Below are positions 7,309-17,042 of a DNA stretch of 64,000 nucleotides, one piece after another. The stretch is from Bacteroidota bacterium (GTDB taxonomy: Bacteria; Bacteroidota; Bacteroidia; 2-12-FULL-35-15). Under the pieces are notes generated by a model. It worked only from the letters and a program-made list of their open reading frames with translations. It was not told where the DNA came from and did no database searches. The position numbers and the translations under genes are program-made. Position 1 is the first letter of the stretch. Each line of letters starts with the position of its first letter. The stretch covers positions 1 through 64,000 of the forward strand of contig CANNHN010000013.1 in NCBI GenBank assembly GCA_947504725.1. The letters are read 5' to 3'.

Positions 7309-8679
7309 ATGATGAACGTACATTTTATTGCAATTGGTGGAAGCGCAATGCACAATATGGCCATTGCCATGCACAAGAAAGGTTTTAATGTCACTGGTTC
7401 GGATGACGAGATTTTTGAACCATCTAAAAGTCGTTTAGCCAAACTTAATTTGCTTCCTGCTAATGAAGGTTGGGATGTAAATAACATTCACGAGGGTTTG
7501 GATGCAGTTATTTTGGGAATGCATGCACGCATTGATAATCCCGAACTGATTAAAGCTCAGGAATTGGGATTGAAAATATATTCTTACCCTGAATACATTT
7601 ACGAACAAACGAAAGATAAAATTAGAGTAGTGGTAGGAGGCAGTCATGGTAAAACGACTATTACTGCTATGATTCTCCATGTTTTAAATTTCCATAAGAT
7701 AGATTGTGATTATTTAGTAGGAGCACAGCTGGAAGGTTTTGATACGATGGTGAAACTTACAAAAGAAGCTAAAATAGCTGTGATTGAAGGAGATGAATAT
7801 TTGAGTTCGCCAATTGATCGTAGACCGAAATTTCATTTATACAAACCCAATATTGCTATTTTAAGTGGAATTGCTTGGGATCACATAAACGTATTTCCAA
7901 CATTTGATTTTTATGTAGAACAGTTTCAAATTTTTGTAAACCAAATAGAGCAGGGTGGGAGCTTAGTTTATTGTGAATTAGATAAAGAAGTGAAAAAAGT
8001 TTGTGAAGGAGCAAGAGTAGATATTAAAAAATTCCCGTATTCCGTTCCAATTAATAGAATTGAAAATGGGTCAACGTTTATTGCACATACTGAATTAAAA
8101 AGCAAGGAAACAGAACTGAATATTTTCGGGGACCATAATTTAATGAATTTGACTGGTGCTCGTTTAGTCTGCAATCAGCTTAATATATCTGATGAGCAAT
8201 TTTACGAAGCCATTCAAAGTTTCAAAGGTGCTGCAAAACGATTGGAATTAGTTAAAAGAAATACTGTTACGGCTATGTATAAAGATTTCGCACATTCGCC
8301 TTCCAAATTAAAAGCAACGACTCAGGCTGTAAAAAAACAATTTCCGAATCGTAAATTAATTGCTTGTATGGAGTTGCACACATTCAGCAGTCTGACTGAA
8401 GAGTTTTTAAAAGAATACAGAGGTTCTATGGAATTAGCGGATGATGCTATTGTTTATTTTAATCAGCATACCATTGAACATAAAAAATTGAAACCAATTA
8501 GCGAAGAACAAGTGAAAAATGCTTTTGGCGGAAATAATATTCGTGTTATTACCAATACTCAGTTATTACAAGAGGAATTGCTGAAAATGAATTTCGAACA
8601 TAAGAACCTACTTATGATGAGTTCAGGGAATTTTGATGGAATTGATTTTAAAGCGTTAGGGGAGAAGGTTGTGAATTAG
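7309..8679 (+). CDS. mpl: UDP-N-acetylmuramate:L-Ala-gamma-D-Glu-meso-DAP ligase
   Basis: Cytoplasmic Mur-ligase-family enzyme that joins recycled murein tripeptide to UDP-MurNAc with ATP. The N-terminal Rossmann motif (HFIAIGGSAMHNMAIAMHKKG), the P-loop GGSHGKTT near residue 109, the central-domain HNLMNLTGAR and the C-terminal DFAHSPSKLKAT motif are all present and in order. At about 456 aa it has normal family length. Two consecutive ATG codons (7309, 7312) follow an in-frame TTG at 7306; I take the first ATG. The HNLMNLTGA and DFAHSPSK motifs favour Mpl over MurC. No other murein-recycling gene is adjacent. Confidence 0.93.
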   Translation: MMNVHFIAIGGSAMHNMAIAMHKKGFNVTGSDDEIFEPSKSRLAKLNLLPANEGWDVNNIHEGLDAVILGMHARIDNPELIKAQELGLKIYSYPEYIYEQTKDKIRVVVGGSHGKTTITAMILHVLNFHKIDCDYLVGAQLEGFDTMVKLTKEAKIAVIEGDEYLSSPIDRRPKFHLYKPNIAILSGIAWDHINVFPTFDFYVEQFQIFVNQIEQGGSLVYCELDKEVKKVCEGARVDIKKFPYSVPINRIENGSTFIAHTELKSKETELNIFGDHNLMNLTGARLVCNQLNISDEQFYEAIQSFKGAAKRLELVKRNTVTAMYKDFAHSPSKLKATTQAVKKQFPNRKLIACMELHTFSSLTEEFLKEYRGSMELADDAIVYFNQHTIEHKKLKPISEEQVKNAFGGNNIRVITNTQLLQEELLKMNFEHKNLLMMSSGNFDGIDFKALGEKVVN

Positions 8680-8698
8680 CATCCGTGAGAGATTGTTG

Positions 8699-9202
8699 CT
8701 ATGGATATAGATATGGCTCTTTATTCTCCGTCATTCTCCGGATGTTCTCTAAAACTCTTCCCATATATATCTTCCAAAACGTTTTTGCAAATAACCAATT
8801 TAAAGGGTATAACAAAGTAACATTAGAATGTAGAGTATAGGTATATTCAATTAAAATTTTGTTTGCTTCAAGTTCTGTTGTTTGCCATTCACCCACAAAT
8901 TTTGTAAATCCTAGCATCCAAGATTGAAAATTACTAACCTCAATTTTCCAATATTTATTTTCTTCACGTTCAATTACAGTATCATTGGATACCCATCCTC
9001 CTTTTTGTGTGAGTGATTTTGCAGCAAATACTTTTTTGCTATAACCAGGTTTTCCCCAATTTTCATCATTTGTGCAATGAGTCACTTTAGGCATGATAAA
9101 ATAACCCGTGTGAACTTTTGAAATATCGCAAAGCATGGGAGTCTTAAAAGCTCTTTCAAGCGAGCAATTGTAGATAGTTGTAACTCTAATATTAGATTCC
9201 AT
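8699..9202 (-). CDS. SRPBCC (START-like) superfamily protein
   Basis: 167 aa with no signal peptide. The pattern of an N-terminal strand (RVTTIYNCSLERAFKTPM), a central strand set with Trp-rich segments (KYWKIEVSNFQSWMLGFTKFVGEWQTTELEANKILIEYTYTLHS) and a long C-terminal helix (FWKIYMGRVLENIRRMTENKE) is that of polyketide-cyclase-like SRPBCC proteins, which bind hydrophobic ligands. No catalytic residues can be assigned. It runs opposite to mpl and is 21 bases downstream of the DUF4199 gene, probably in one transcript with it. Confidence 0.7.
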   Translation of the reverse strand: MESNIRVTTIYNCSLERAFKTPMLCDISKVHTGYFIMPKVTHCTNDENWGKPGYSKKVFAAKSLTQKGGWVSNDTVIEREENKYWKIEVSNFQSWMLGFTKFVGEWQTTELEANKILIEYTYTLHSNVTLLYPLNWLFAKTFWKIYMGRVLENIRRMTENKEPYLYP

Positions 9203-9223
9203 ATCTATGTATTGAAGATGTTG

Positions 9224-9736
9224 CTAATTATCTTCTAATGGAGCATCTGGATTCTTTCTTCTAAACATAGCGCTAGCTAATAATGAAGAAATTAATCCGA
9301 AAAAAAGTACAGGAGGAACTAATTTAAATGAATTAAACGTGCTCCTTTCAGCGACTAAAAATTGATTTAATTCATCGGCTTTTAGATTTTTTGCAAAATC
9401 AGATTTTTTTGCTTCACTTAAAAAGAAATCAATTGTATCGGGAGTAATGTATTTGAAATAAACGTAATTGAAGATTCCAATTATAAGAGCCAGCATTAAG
9501 CTGTATAGTACGCCAGATCTAAGTCCTTCGCTAAATTCTAAAAATCCACTTTTGCTTTTTCTAGTAAGAAAAATACTTAAAAAGATTCCAATAATTAAAA
9601 CAGCTAGCGTGACATAGTTTCTGTAGATATAAACTTCAACTGAATAAAATCCAAGAGATTTCGCAAATGCATACCATGCAACGCAATTAATCAGTCCTGC
9701 TAATATTCCTAGTTTAATGCTTATTCCAAATTTCAT
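9224..9736 (-). CDS. DUF4199 family membrane protein
   Basis: 170 aa with four predicted membrane helices: about 8-26, 40-60, 73-95 and 140-160. The KFGISIKLGILAGLINC start, FLEFSEGLRSGVLYSL centre and IDFFLSEAKK loop fit DUF4199, a Bacteroidota family of unknown function. It is followed by the SRPBCC gene and preceded by rho on the same strand, with 56 bases between. Confidence 0.8.
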   Translation of the reverse strand: MKFGISIKLGILAGLINCVAWYAFAKSLGFYSVEVYIYRNYVTLAVLIIGIFLSIFLTRKSKSGFLEFSEGLRSGVLYSLMLALIIGIFNYVYFKYITPDTIDFFLSEAKKSDFAKNLKADELNQFLVAERSTFNSFKLVPPVLFFGLISSLLASAMFRRKNPDAPLEDN

Positions 9737-9792
9737 ACTCTTTTAACTGTATATTTTTTATTGTCTACTTTCTTCTTTGACTTTAAACTTTT

Positions 9793-11418
9793 CTAACCAT
9801 TCATAGAGATAAGAAACTCCTCATTTGTTTGAGTGTTCTTAATTCTGTCTTTCATAAATTCCATCGCTTCCACCGGATTCATATCCGACAAATGTTTACG
9901 CAAGATCCAAACACGTTGTTGTGTTTCTTTATCCACCAATAAATCATCTCTACGCGTACTTGATGCAACAATATCAATTGCAGGGTAAATACGTTTGTTT
10001 GCGATTTTACGATCCAATTGAATCTCAGAGTTACCTGTTCCTTTAAATTCTTCAAAGATTACCTCATCCATTTTAGAACCAGTCTCTGTCAAAGCCGTTG
10101 CAATAATAGTTAATGAACCACCACCTTCAATTTTACGTGCAGCTCCGAAGAATCTTTTCGGTTTGTGTAATGCATTTGCATCCACACCTCCAGATAATAC
10201 TTTTCCAGATGCTGGTTGTACAGTATTGTAAGCACGTGCTAAACGTGTAATTGAATCCAATAAAATACAAACATCGTGTCCACACTCAACCATACGTTTT
10301 GCTTTTTCCAAAACAATGTTTGCGATTTTTACGTGGCGGTCAGCTGGTTCATCAAATGTAGAAGCAATAACTTCTGCTTTAACACTTCGAGCCATATCTG
10401 TTACCTCTTCCGGACGTTCGTCAATCAATAAAATGATTAAGTATGTTTCTGGGTGGTTTGCAGAAATTGCATTAGCGATATCTTTTAGTAATACTGTTTT
10501 ACCAGTCTTCGGTTGTGCAACAATTAATGCACGTTGTCCTTTTCCAATAGGGGTAACCAAATCAACAATTCGAGAAGAAAGGTTTTGTTGAGCATGCCCT
10601 GTTAAATTAAATTTTTCATATGGAAATAATGGTGTCAAATAATCAAATGGAACTCGGTCACGCACAAAGGCAGGTTCGCGACCATTTATTTTTTCTACTT
10701 TAATTAATGGGAAATATTTTTCTCCTTCTTTTGGCGGACGGATAGTTCCTCTTACTGTATCACCCGTTTTTAAACCAAATAATTTGATTTGCGACTGTGA
10801 TACATAAATATCATCAGGAGAATTTAAATAGTTGTAGTCCGAGGAACGTAAAAATCCATATCCATCAGGCATGATTTCCAAAACACCTTCACTGGAAACA
10901 ATTCCATCAAAGTTGTAAATATCGGAAGCACGAGCATTGTTGTATTTTGAGCGATTTTGGTTATCTCGGTTGTCAGAGTTGCCATTAGAACTATCTTGAT
11001 TCGAGTTGTCTTGACTTTGATTTTCTTGAGGAGCCTGATTCTCATTTTGACTGGTAGTTGTTTCTGAAGTTGTTTCTGAAACAATGGGGGTGATTTCGTT
11101 TACTGTGGTAGATGATTCGGTTTTGTGAGAGTTAAAATCATCGTCATTAAAAATTGTAGCTGGTTGTTGTTCTTCTTGTTTTACAATCTTTGGTTCGTTA
11201 TCTGTGCTTTCTGGTCTGTTTTTTCTTGGACGAAGAATGCGTTCATCCGATTTTGTATTTGGAGTTTTATTTTCCGAAGGCTTGATAGCCTGTTGATCTA
11301 AAATTTTATAAATCAATTCTTGTTTTTTTAAAGCTTCATACTTGGGAATATCTAAGCTTTTTGCAATGTCTCTTAGTTCACCAACAAGTTTGTTGTTCAA
11401 TTCAATAATGTCGTACAT
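9793..11418 (-). CDS. rho: Transcription termination factor Rho with disordered insert
   Basis: Hexameric RNA helicase that ends transcription. The Rho_N domain is residues 1-45; a Gln/Asn/Ser/Glu-rich low-complexity insert spans about 50-165; the cold-shock RNA-binding domain begins near 170 ([15 protein letters not shown]); then the RecA-like ATPase with P-loop VAQPKTGKT and Walker [11 protein letters not shown]. At 541 aa it is much longer than E. coli Rho (419 aa), entirely because of the insert. Inserts of this type are common in Bacteroidota. A long leader (about 280 bases to the next gene) contains an inverted repeat at 11521-11538. Confidence 0.97.
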   Translation of the reverse strand: MYDIIELNNKLVGELRDIAKSLDIPKYEALKKQELIYKILDQQAIKPSENKTPNTKSDERILRPRKNRPESTDNEPKIVKQEEQQPATIFNDDDFNSHKTESSTTVNEITPIVSETTSETTTSQNENQAPQENQSQDNSNQDSSNGNSDNRDNQNRSKYNNARASDIYNFDGIVSSEGVLEIMPDGYGFLRSSDYNYLNSPDDIYVSQSQIKLFGLKTGDTVRGTIRPPKEGEKYFPLIKVEKINGREPAFVRDRVPFDYLTPLFPYEKFNLTGHAQQNLSSRIVDLVTPIGKGQRALIVAQPKTGKTVLLKDIANAISANHPETYLIILLIDERPEEVTDMARSVKAEVIASTFDEPADRHVKIANIVLEKAKRMVECGHDVCILLDSITRLARAYNTVQPASGKVLSGGVDANALHKPKRFFGAARKIEGGGSLTIIATALTETGSKMDEVIFEEFKGTGNSEIQLDRKIANKRIYPAIDIVASSTRRDDLLVDKETQQRVWILRKHLSDMNPVEAMEFMKDRIKNTQTNEEFLISMNG

Positions 11419-11520
11419 AGGTTGTTTGTTTGGTTAATACATCAATTCGAATGATTGATAATTTAGGATAGGATGTGAAAATAATTTGTGTTTTTGTTCG
11501 ATAAAATTCTGATTGTCTTT

Positions 11521-11538
11521 GTTATGTGAATACATAAC
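11521..11538. repeat. Inverted repeat upstream of rho
   Basis: A 7-bp inverted repeat with a 4-base loop (GTTATGT-GAAT-ACATAAC) about 105 bases before the rho start. It could be an operator or leader hairpin. There is no T-run, so it is not a normal terminator. Confidence 0.35.
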
Positions 11539-11627
11539 AGCGAAACGCACTACAATAATACAAAGAAATTTTAATATACAAGTAATAATACAGAAATATT
11601 ATACATTTATCACCCAGAAGTCAAACA

Positions 11628-11680
11628 CTTCGACTCCGCTCAGTGTGACATTTTGGGCGTCAGTATGAGCGGAGTCGAAG
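11628..11680. repeat. Palindromic repeat element, cttcgactccgctc type
   Basis: Two inverted arms, 11628-11649 and 11659-11680, agree in 15 consecutive outer bases and again at the inner TGAC. The core cttcgactccgctca recurs in part at 54329-54374, and cacttcgactccgctc recurs inside the gene at 45094-47586. It sits between the phosphoesterase stop and the rho leader, so it may act as a transcript-end hairpin. Its GC content is well above that of the flanks. Confidence 0.75.
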
Positions 11681-11698
11681 ACTTTATTTTATTAACTA

Positions 11699-12196
11699 TC
11701 AGGCTCGTTTTCCTAGTTCAACTACCTCCAAATCTTTAATCTTCTCTCCATCAATTGTAAATCGAACCATCGTTTTTACATTATGAAATCCATGATTTCC
11801 AGCAGCTCCCGGATTGATGTGTAGTAATTTATATTTATCATCGTACATTACTTTTAATATATGAGAGTGTCCGCAAATGAATAGCTGTGGTTTGTTTTCT
11901 TGGATTTCTTTTAATGCTTCAGCTGAATACCTATTTGGATAACCTCCAATATGTGTAATAAAAACTTTCACGTTTTCACACATGAAAGTTTGATTTAATG
12001 GATAGACTTTTCTTACATCTGTTCCATCAATATTTCCATAAACAGCAATAACTGGCTTTATTTTAGAAAGCTCATCCGTAACTGATATTGTTCCAATATC
12101 TCCTGCATGCCATATTTGATCACATGAATCAAAATATTTGAAAATTTTCGGATCTAAATAATTGTGTGTGTCTGATAAGAGTGCAATACGAAGCAT
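11699..12196 (-). CDS. YfcE/MJ0936-type metallophosphoesterase
   Basis: 165-aa cytoplasmic phosphodiesterase of the calcineurin-like superfamily. All metal-ligand motifs are visible: LSDTHN (residues 7-12), WHAGDIG, YGNIDG, THIGG and CGHSH. Size and the SDTHNYLDPKI opening match the YfcE subfamily, which hydrolyses phosphodiesters with divalent metals; the physiological substrate is unknown. It lies upstream of rho on the same strand, separated by the palindromic repeat at 11628. Confidence 0.88.
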   Translation of the reverse strand: MLRIALLSDTHNYLDPKIFKYFDSCDQIWHAGDIGTISVTDELSKIKPVIAVYGNIDGTDVRKVYPLNQTFMCENVKVFITHIGGYPNRYSAEALKEIQENKPQLFICGHSHILKVMYDDKYKLLHINPGAAGNHGFHNVKTMVRFTIDGEKIKDLEVVELGKRA

Positions 12197-12213
12197 GTTG
12201 CAATATTAAATAA

Positions 12214-12246
12214 AAAATGTCCAGAGCGAATACTCTGGACATTTAA
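12214..12246 (-). terminator. Intrinsic terminator of the SprB-repeat protein gene
   Basis: On the minus strand a strong hairpin (TCCAGAG/CTCTGGA core extended by TG/CA and AA/TT pairs, 6-base loop) ends in a run of six T. It lies 20 bases after the stop at 12265 and before the phosphoesterase start. Confidence 0.8.
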
Positions 12247-12264
12247 AATTTCAATTAAAAATTT

Positions 12265-15200
12265 TTATTTAACGATGGTAACTGTACCAGTGTATTTATG
12301 TCGTTTACCTAAATTGTCTTTTACTTCAATAGCATAAACATAAACATCTTGTTGTGCAACTTCTGCTTTACCTTGTACTTTTCCATCCCAACCTTCATTT
12401 ACGGCTGTAGATCTAAAAATTTGATTTCCCCAACGATCAAAAATGCGCATCGTAAATTCTACAATGTTTTGTCCTTTAGGAGCAAAAACTGAATTTAATC
12501 CGTCATCATTAGGTGTGAATCCGCTAGGAATATAAAAGGTGTATTCTGGCTCAACAACTAAGCAGTTAGTAACAGAATCACTACATCCACCTAAACTCTG
12601 AACAACTAACGTTACACAATAAGTTCCTTCATCTGTGTAAGTGTGCGATGGATTTGTTTGATTACTAATGTTTGGCTCATAAAGGTTTGTTGGGTCACCA
12701 AAGCTCCAAGACCATGTTGTTGCATCAACAGATAAATCAGTGAAGTTGATGGTTGCATTTTCTGTTGTTACAGGTTGAGGTCCAAAAATAAATTGAGCAA
12801 CTGGTTGAGGATAAATTGAGATCATGTTATTGATCGTACTTGTACTTACACATCCACCATTTGAAGTAACGGTTAATGTTATATCATACAATCCTGAACT
12901 GTAACATACAGGAGCTGGTGATTGTAAACTGGATGTTGTTCCGTTTCCGAAATTCCAACTCCATCCGGTAGCCGTTCCACCAGCAACTGTTGAAGCATCT
13001 GTAAAAGTTACGCAAATTGGCTCACAGCCATTAGTGACATTTGAGTTAAATATTACAACTGGTAAAGATAATACGGTTACCGTTACAGTACCTGTAGCAG
13101 GTAAAGTTGTACAACCATCAGTTATGGTAATTGTATATGTTGTTGTTGCAGCGGGAGTAACAGAGAATGTACTAGCTCCTCCAGCTCCAGGCATCCAGCT
13201 ATATGTATAAGTTCCGTTTCCACCTGACGCAACAGAAGATAATGTTGTACTAGCACCTGGACAAATTGAAACGTTTGCAGAAGGAATAACTGCTAATGCA
13301 GGATTTACCGTTACTGTAACTGTTTGAGGACTTTGTGACAAACATCCAGCTGTATCTGTAGCAACAACCGTGTAAGTTGTTGTTGCAATTGGTGATACAG
13401 TGTTGCTAGCGCCTGTAAAAGCAGGAGCCATCCAGTCAAACGTATATCCTCCTAATGGATGTCCGCCTGTTGCAGAAGCCATTAGTGTTGTGCTTTGTCC
13501 AATGCAAATAGTTACTGGAGCAATGGCATTTATTAAAATAACCGGTGGTTGTGTAATTGTCGCACTTGCTGTTATTGTACATCCACTAGCATCTGTAATA
13601 GTACAAGTGTATAAACCTGGACATAATCCTGTTATCGCTGGTGTAGTTTGTCCACTAGACCATGAATAAGTATATGGTGCAAGCCCTAAACTAGCAGTTA
13701 CCGTTGCTGTTCCATCACATAAACCATTACAAGTTACAACAGAGGAAGCAATAGTTGCAGTTACGCCAGGAGTGTTGGATACAGTTAAACAAATGCTGTC
13801 GAAACAACCATTTGCATCTGTAACAGTAATACAATATAACCCCGGGATTAAATTTGTTGCTGTAATTGTTGTTTGTCCCCCAGGAGACCATAAATAAGTG
13901 TATGCACCTGTTCCGCCAGAAGCAACAACTGTTGCAGAACCATCGGGCTGATTACAATTGGAAGTTACGGTTGAACCCGTTAAAACAATTTGAGTGGGCT
14001 CAGTTACAGTAATTGCATTCGTTGCAGTACATCCTAGTAAATCGGTTACTGTTACATTATATGTTGCAGCACAAAGACTATTAATTACTGTACCGGTTGA
14101 TCCCGTTGTCCAACCAAAAGTATATCCTCCAAAACTTCCTGAAGCTGTCACGCTTCCTGTTCCATTACAAGCAGCAAAGCAGCTCGCTGGTGTTACGTTT
14201 ACGGTTGCTACTAATGGAGAACCAACAGTTATCATAACTGCATCAGTTCCAGTACATCCGAATGCATCAGCAACAGTTACGGTATAAGTAGTAGTTGCAG
14301 CAGGTGTAACGTTTGGTGTTGCACTTGTTGAGAATCCAATTGCTGCTGGAGCATCCCATGAATAAGTATAACCAGCACCTGATGGTAAAGCACCTAAAGT
14401 ATAAGAAGTACCTGAACAAATGCTATCATCAACTCCTGCGTTTGTTGTTAGACTTGGAGCAACAGTTACAGTAACCGCTGTTATTGGACCCGTACAGCCT
14501 AAAGCAGTTGTTTGAACATAATAACTTGTTGTTACAGTAACTGGTGGAGTAGTGTAAGAAGCTCCTGTTCCTAATAATGTTCCCGCTACTGGCGCATTGT
14601 ACCATTGGTAAGTTGCACCTGATCCACTTGCAGTTAATGTTGCAGTCAACCCAAAACAAATATTTTGATTAGCAGCTGTTGGTGCTATAGGTGTTGGGTT
14701 TACAGTGATATTAACAGTTCCTGCTAAACTTGTACACCCTGCTGCAGATGTTGCAGTAACAGAATATACTCCAGAAGCTCCTGTTGTTGCAGCTGTAATA
14801 GAAGGATTTTGCAATGTAGATGTAAATCCACCTGGACCTGTCCAGTTCCAAGTTGGACCAGTTGAGGTGGTTGTTAAATTTAACGTTGCTCCTGAACAAA
14901 TAGGAGTTGTTCCTGCCGCTGCTGGAGTAGCGGGAACAGGATTGATTGTAACTGTTGTTGTTGCTGCAGTTCCCAGACATCCTGCTAAAGTTGGTGTAAC
15001 AGTATATACTCCTGAGTTACCGACAGCCGAAATTGGTATAGTTGGGTTTTGTGCGGTTGATGTAAATCCACCTGGACCAGTCCAAGCATAAGTTGCTCCC
15101 GGAATGCCAGGAAGGGCTGTTAAATTCAAAGCTGCGCCTTCACATAATGGTCCATTGTTAGCTGCTGTAATAGCTGGAACAACAGTTTGAAGAACAACAA

Positions 15201-16110
15201 CCGTATCTGTACTTGTTGTAGCTCCACAACCAGAACCTCCAGTTATTTGTGCATAGTAAGATGTACTTGGAGCACCAAAAGGAGGTGTAACTGTTATTGG
15301 TGAACCTGTTCCAACCAAAGTGTTTGAAGGCAATACATACCAACTAATTACTGGAGCAAAAACTCCATTTGGAGTATATCTCCAGCCTTCGTTAGTAGCA
15401 GTCCAGGCTGTACTGTTTCTTCCAGGTACTGTAAATGCAACTGTTCCTGCAGCATTGTGCAATCCTTGAACAGCAGTACCAGCTGACCAAGCTAAACATG
15501 CTGGTTTGTTTTGAATATAATTTTCAATTACGTTAGTAGATTCATAAAGAACTATTTGAAAAGTACCTAAGTTGGCAGTACAGCTGAACATTGGACAAGC
15601 ATTCCAAGAAACCACCAATCTTCTGTTTGGAATTACTCCAAGTGTTTGATAGCGAATATTAGAAGCAGCAGGCAGCCAATCTTGCCAAGGCCCCATAACG
15701 CAGTTTTTAGGAATTGTAGCACCCGTATTCGGAATAGCAGCAGAAGCGTAAGTAGTTGTTTGAGGAGAAAAAGCTACCCAACCATTTGAACCAATATAAA
15801 ATTGTGTATAACACGTACCAAAATATGAAAAACTGAAACCAATAGGAAAGGGTCCATGCTGCGTATCGTCTGATGAAGGCACTACAGTACCAGTTGTATA
15901 TGAATTTGGAGCATACCCAATGCTACTAATTGCATAACTAGTTGTAGGTAAGCTGCTTGTCGGGCTAGCCACAACAACGGCAGTTAATGTAGCAGAACCT
16001 CCAGAACAAATTGTTTGAGTTTCAGGAGAAGCATCAACTATTTGTGCAATCGATGCACTCGAAATAGATAATAATGCTAAAAAGTGTATAATTTTTGGGT
16101 ATTTCATCAT
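12265..16110 (-). CDS. T9SS type B cell-surface protein with Ig-like, SprB and PKD repeats
   Basis: 1281 aa. Signal peptide residues 1-23; a lectin- or peptidase-associated-like N-terminal globular region to about 265; several Ig-like repeats of about 75 aa (roughly 290-630) with recurring GPGGFTST motifs; three SprB-like repeats near 640-880 with TV-DA-GC and SWSSGQTTP elements; further Ig-like repeats; two PKD-type domains (about 1020-1190) with the SWNFGNGTTS and WSWSFGD signatures; and a C-terminal gliding-motility-associated domain (YIPSGFTPNDDG, FDRWGNQIF). The last is the type B signal for export through the type IX secretion system. The role is probably adhesion or surface coating; no catalytic domain is seen. 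Confidence 0.9.
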   Translation of the reverse strand: MMKYPKIIHFLALLSISSASIAQIVDASPETQTICSGGSATLTAVVVASPTSSLPTTSYAISSIGYAPNSYTTGTVVPSSDDTQHGPFPIGFSFSYFGTCYTQFYIGSNGWVAFSPQTTTYASAAIPNTGATIPKNCVMGPWQDWLPAASNIRYQTLGVIPNRRLVVSWNACPMFSCTANLGTFQIVLYESTNVIENYIQNKPACLAWSAGTAVQGLHNAAGTVAFTVPGRNSTAWTATNEGWRYTPNGVFAPVISWYVLPSNTLVGTGSPITVTPPFGAPSTSYYAQITGGSGCGATTSTDTVVVLQTVVPAITAANNGPLCEGAALNLTALPGIPGATYAWTGPGGFTSTAQNPTIPISAVGNSGVYTVTPTLAGCLGTAATTTVTINPVPATPAAAGTTPICSGATLNLTTTSTGPTWNWTGPGGFTSTLQNPSITAATTGASGVYSVTATSAAGCTSLAGTVNITVNPTPIAPTAANQNICFGLTATLTASGSGATYQWYNAPVAGTLLGTGASYTTPPVTVTTSYYVQTTALGCTGPITAVTVTVAPSLTTNAGVDDSICSGTSYTLGALPSGAGYTYSWDAPAAIGFSTSATPNVTPAATTTYTVTVADAFGCTGTDAVMITVGSPLVATVNVTPASCFAACNGTGSVTASGSFGGYTFGWTTGSTGTVINSLCAATYNVTVTDLLGCTATNAITVTEPTQIVLTGSTVTSNCNQPDGSATVVASGGTGAYTYLWSPGGQTTITATNLIPGLYCITVTDANGCFDSICLTVSNTPGVTATIASSVVTCNGLCDGTATVTASLGLAPYTYSWSSGQTTPAITGLCPGLYTCTITDASGCTITASATITQPPVILINAIAPVTICIGQSTTLMASATGGHPLGGYTFDWMAPAFTGASNTVSPIATTTYTVVATDTAGCLSQSPQTVTVTVNPALAVIPSANVSICPGASTTLSSVASGGNGTYTYSWMPGAGGASTFSVTPAATTTYTITITDGCTTLPATGTVTVTVLSLPVVIFNSNVTNGCEPICVTFTDASTVAGGTATGWSWNFGNGTTSSLQSPAPVCYSSGLYDITLTVTSNGGCVSTSTINNMISIYPQPVAQFIFGPQPVTTENATINFTDLSVDATTWSWSFGDPTNLYEPNISNQTNPSHTYTDEGTYCVTLVVQSLGGCSDSVTNCLVVEPEYTFYIPSGFTPNDDGLNSVFAPKGQNIVEFTMRIFDRWGNQIFRSTAVNEGWDGKVQGKAEVAQQDVYVYAIEVKDNLGKRHKYTGTVTIVK

Positions 16111-16271
16111 ATATAATTTTAAAACAAAAAATTAAGCATGTTGTTCAATTATAAAATAGATACTAAATGAATAGAAAAGGTTGCATCGGTATCTGATTTT
16201 TTTAAAAACATGAAGATTTTGTTAAAAAGTAGGATAGTATTGAGATGTAATACTATTAAATAGAAGAAAAA

Positions 16272-17042
16272 TTATATTTTTTCGATTAAAGTAGACTTAA
16301 TCCAACCTACATTTCCGTTAGCAATTTTTATCTCAATCCAGTCGTTTTGTTCTTCCGTTATAATCACTTTTGTTCCTTCGTGTAAAATAAACAATTTTGT
16401 GCCTTTTTCGTTTGGGGAACCTGTTATAGTTGCTGTGCTGGAAATGATTACAGCGTCTGTGCTGTTAATTGTAGACTCATATTTATTTTTCGCGATGAAA
16501 AATGTGAAAACGGAAACTATCAAAATGATTATGCCGCCAAAGAATCCGATTTTTTTTAATAGATAATTTTGAGAAACAATGTAAACACCAATTAAGCATA
16601 ACGACAATGCGAATAACAATATGCAAATGATGGACCATGTTCTTTCGTCAAAAATATCAACAATCCCATTTTTCCATTCAGATAAAAAAAGTTGAGGAGC
16701 TGCATCTATTTTGTCTTCGGCTTTTTGATTGGCGATTTTTAAATTCATATTTAAATCCTCGTCATCTGGATTTAATTTTTTAGCTCTTTCATAATTTAAA
16801 ATTGCTAAACCAATATTATTGCTTTTGTAATGAGCATTTCCTAAATTATAATAAAGTTCAGATGATGATAAATTAGAATCTGTTAAGCTATCATACAATA
16901 CAATAGCTTTTTTGTAATTACCACTTGCGTATGCGGCATTAGCACTATCGAAAGTGGAATTGTTTTGAGTTGCAAAAGATAAGTTGCTAGTCAAAAGTAC
17001 TATACTAAATACAAATACTATTTTTAGTTTATACAATTTCAT
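16272..17042 (-). CDS. batE: BatE: TPR plus SH3 membrane protein
   Basis: Last gene of the Bat operon. Signal peptide residues 1-25, TPRs around 30-115 (SSELYYNLGNAHYKSNNIGLAILNYERAKKLNPDDEDL), two membrane helices near 135-180, and a bacterial SH3 domain at the C-terminus (LHEGTKVIITEEQNDWIEIKIANGNVGWIK). The start is taken at ATG 17042, because upstream codons lie inside batD; the genes overlap by 14 bases. Bat proteins are linked to stress tolerance and cell-envelope functions in Bacteroidota and spirochaetes, but the biochemical role is unsettled. Confidence 0.85.
   Translation of the reverse strand: MKLYKLKIVFVFSIVLLTSNLSFATQNNSTFDSANAAYASGNYKKAIVLYDSLTDSNLSSSELYYNLGNAHYKSNNIGLAILNYERAKKLNPDDEDLNMNLKIANQKAEDKIDAAPQLFLSEWKNGIVDIFDERTWSIICILLFALSLCLIGVYIVSQNYLLKKIGFFGGIIILIVSVFTFFIAKNKYESTINSTDAVIISSTATITGSPNEKGTKLFILHEGTKVIITEEQNDWIEIKIANGNVGWIKSTLIEKI

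Noticed and set aside
14705-15091. Long plus-strand ORFs opposite the surface-protein gene
   Set aside because: They are mirror frames of a Thr/Ala/Gly-rich gene without stop codons on the other strand.
12600-15300. Repeated words in the large surface-protein gene as a satellite or CRISPR-like array
   Set aside because: The spacing is about 75 codons and follows Ig-like, SprB and PKD protein repeats; there are no identical short direct repeats with spacers.
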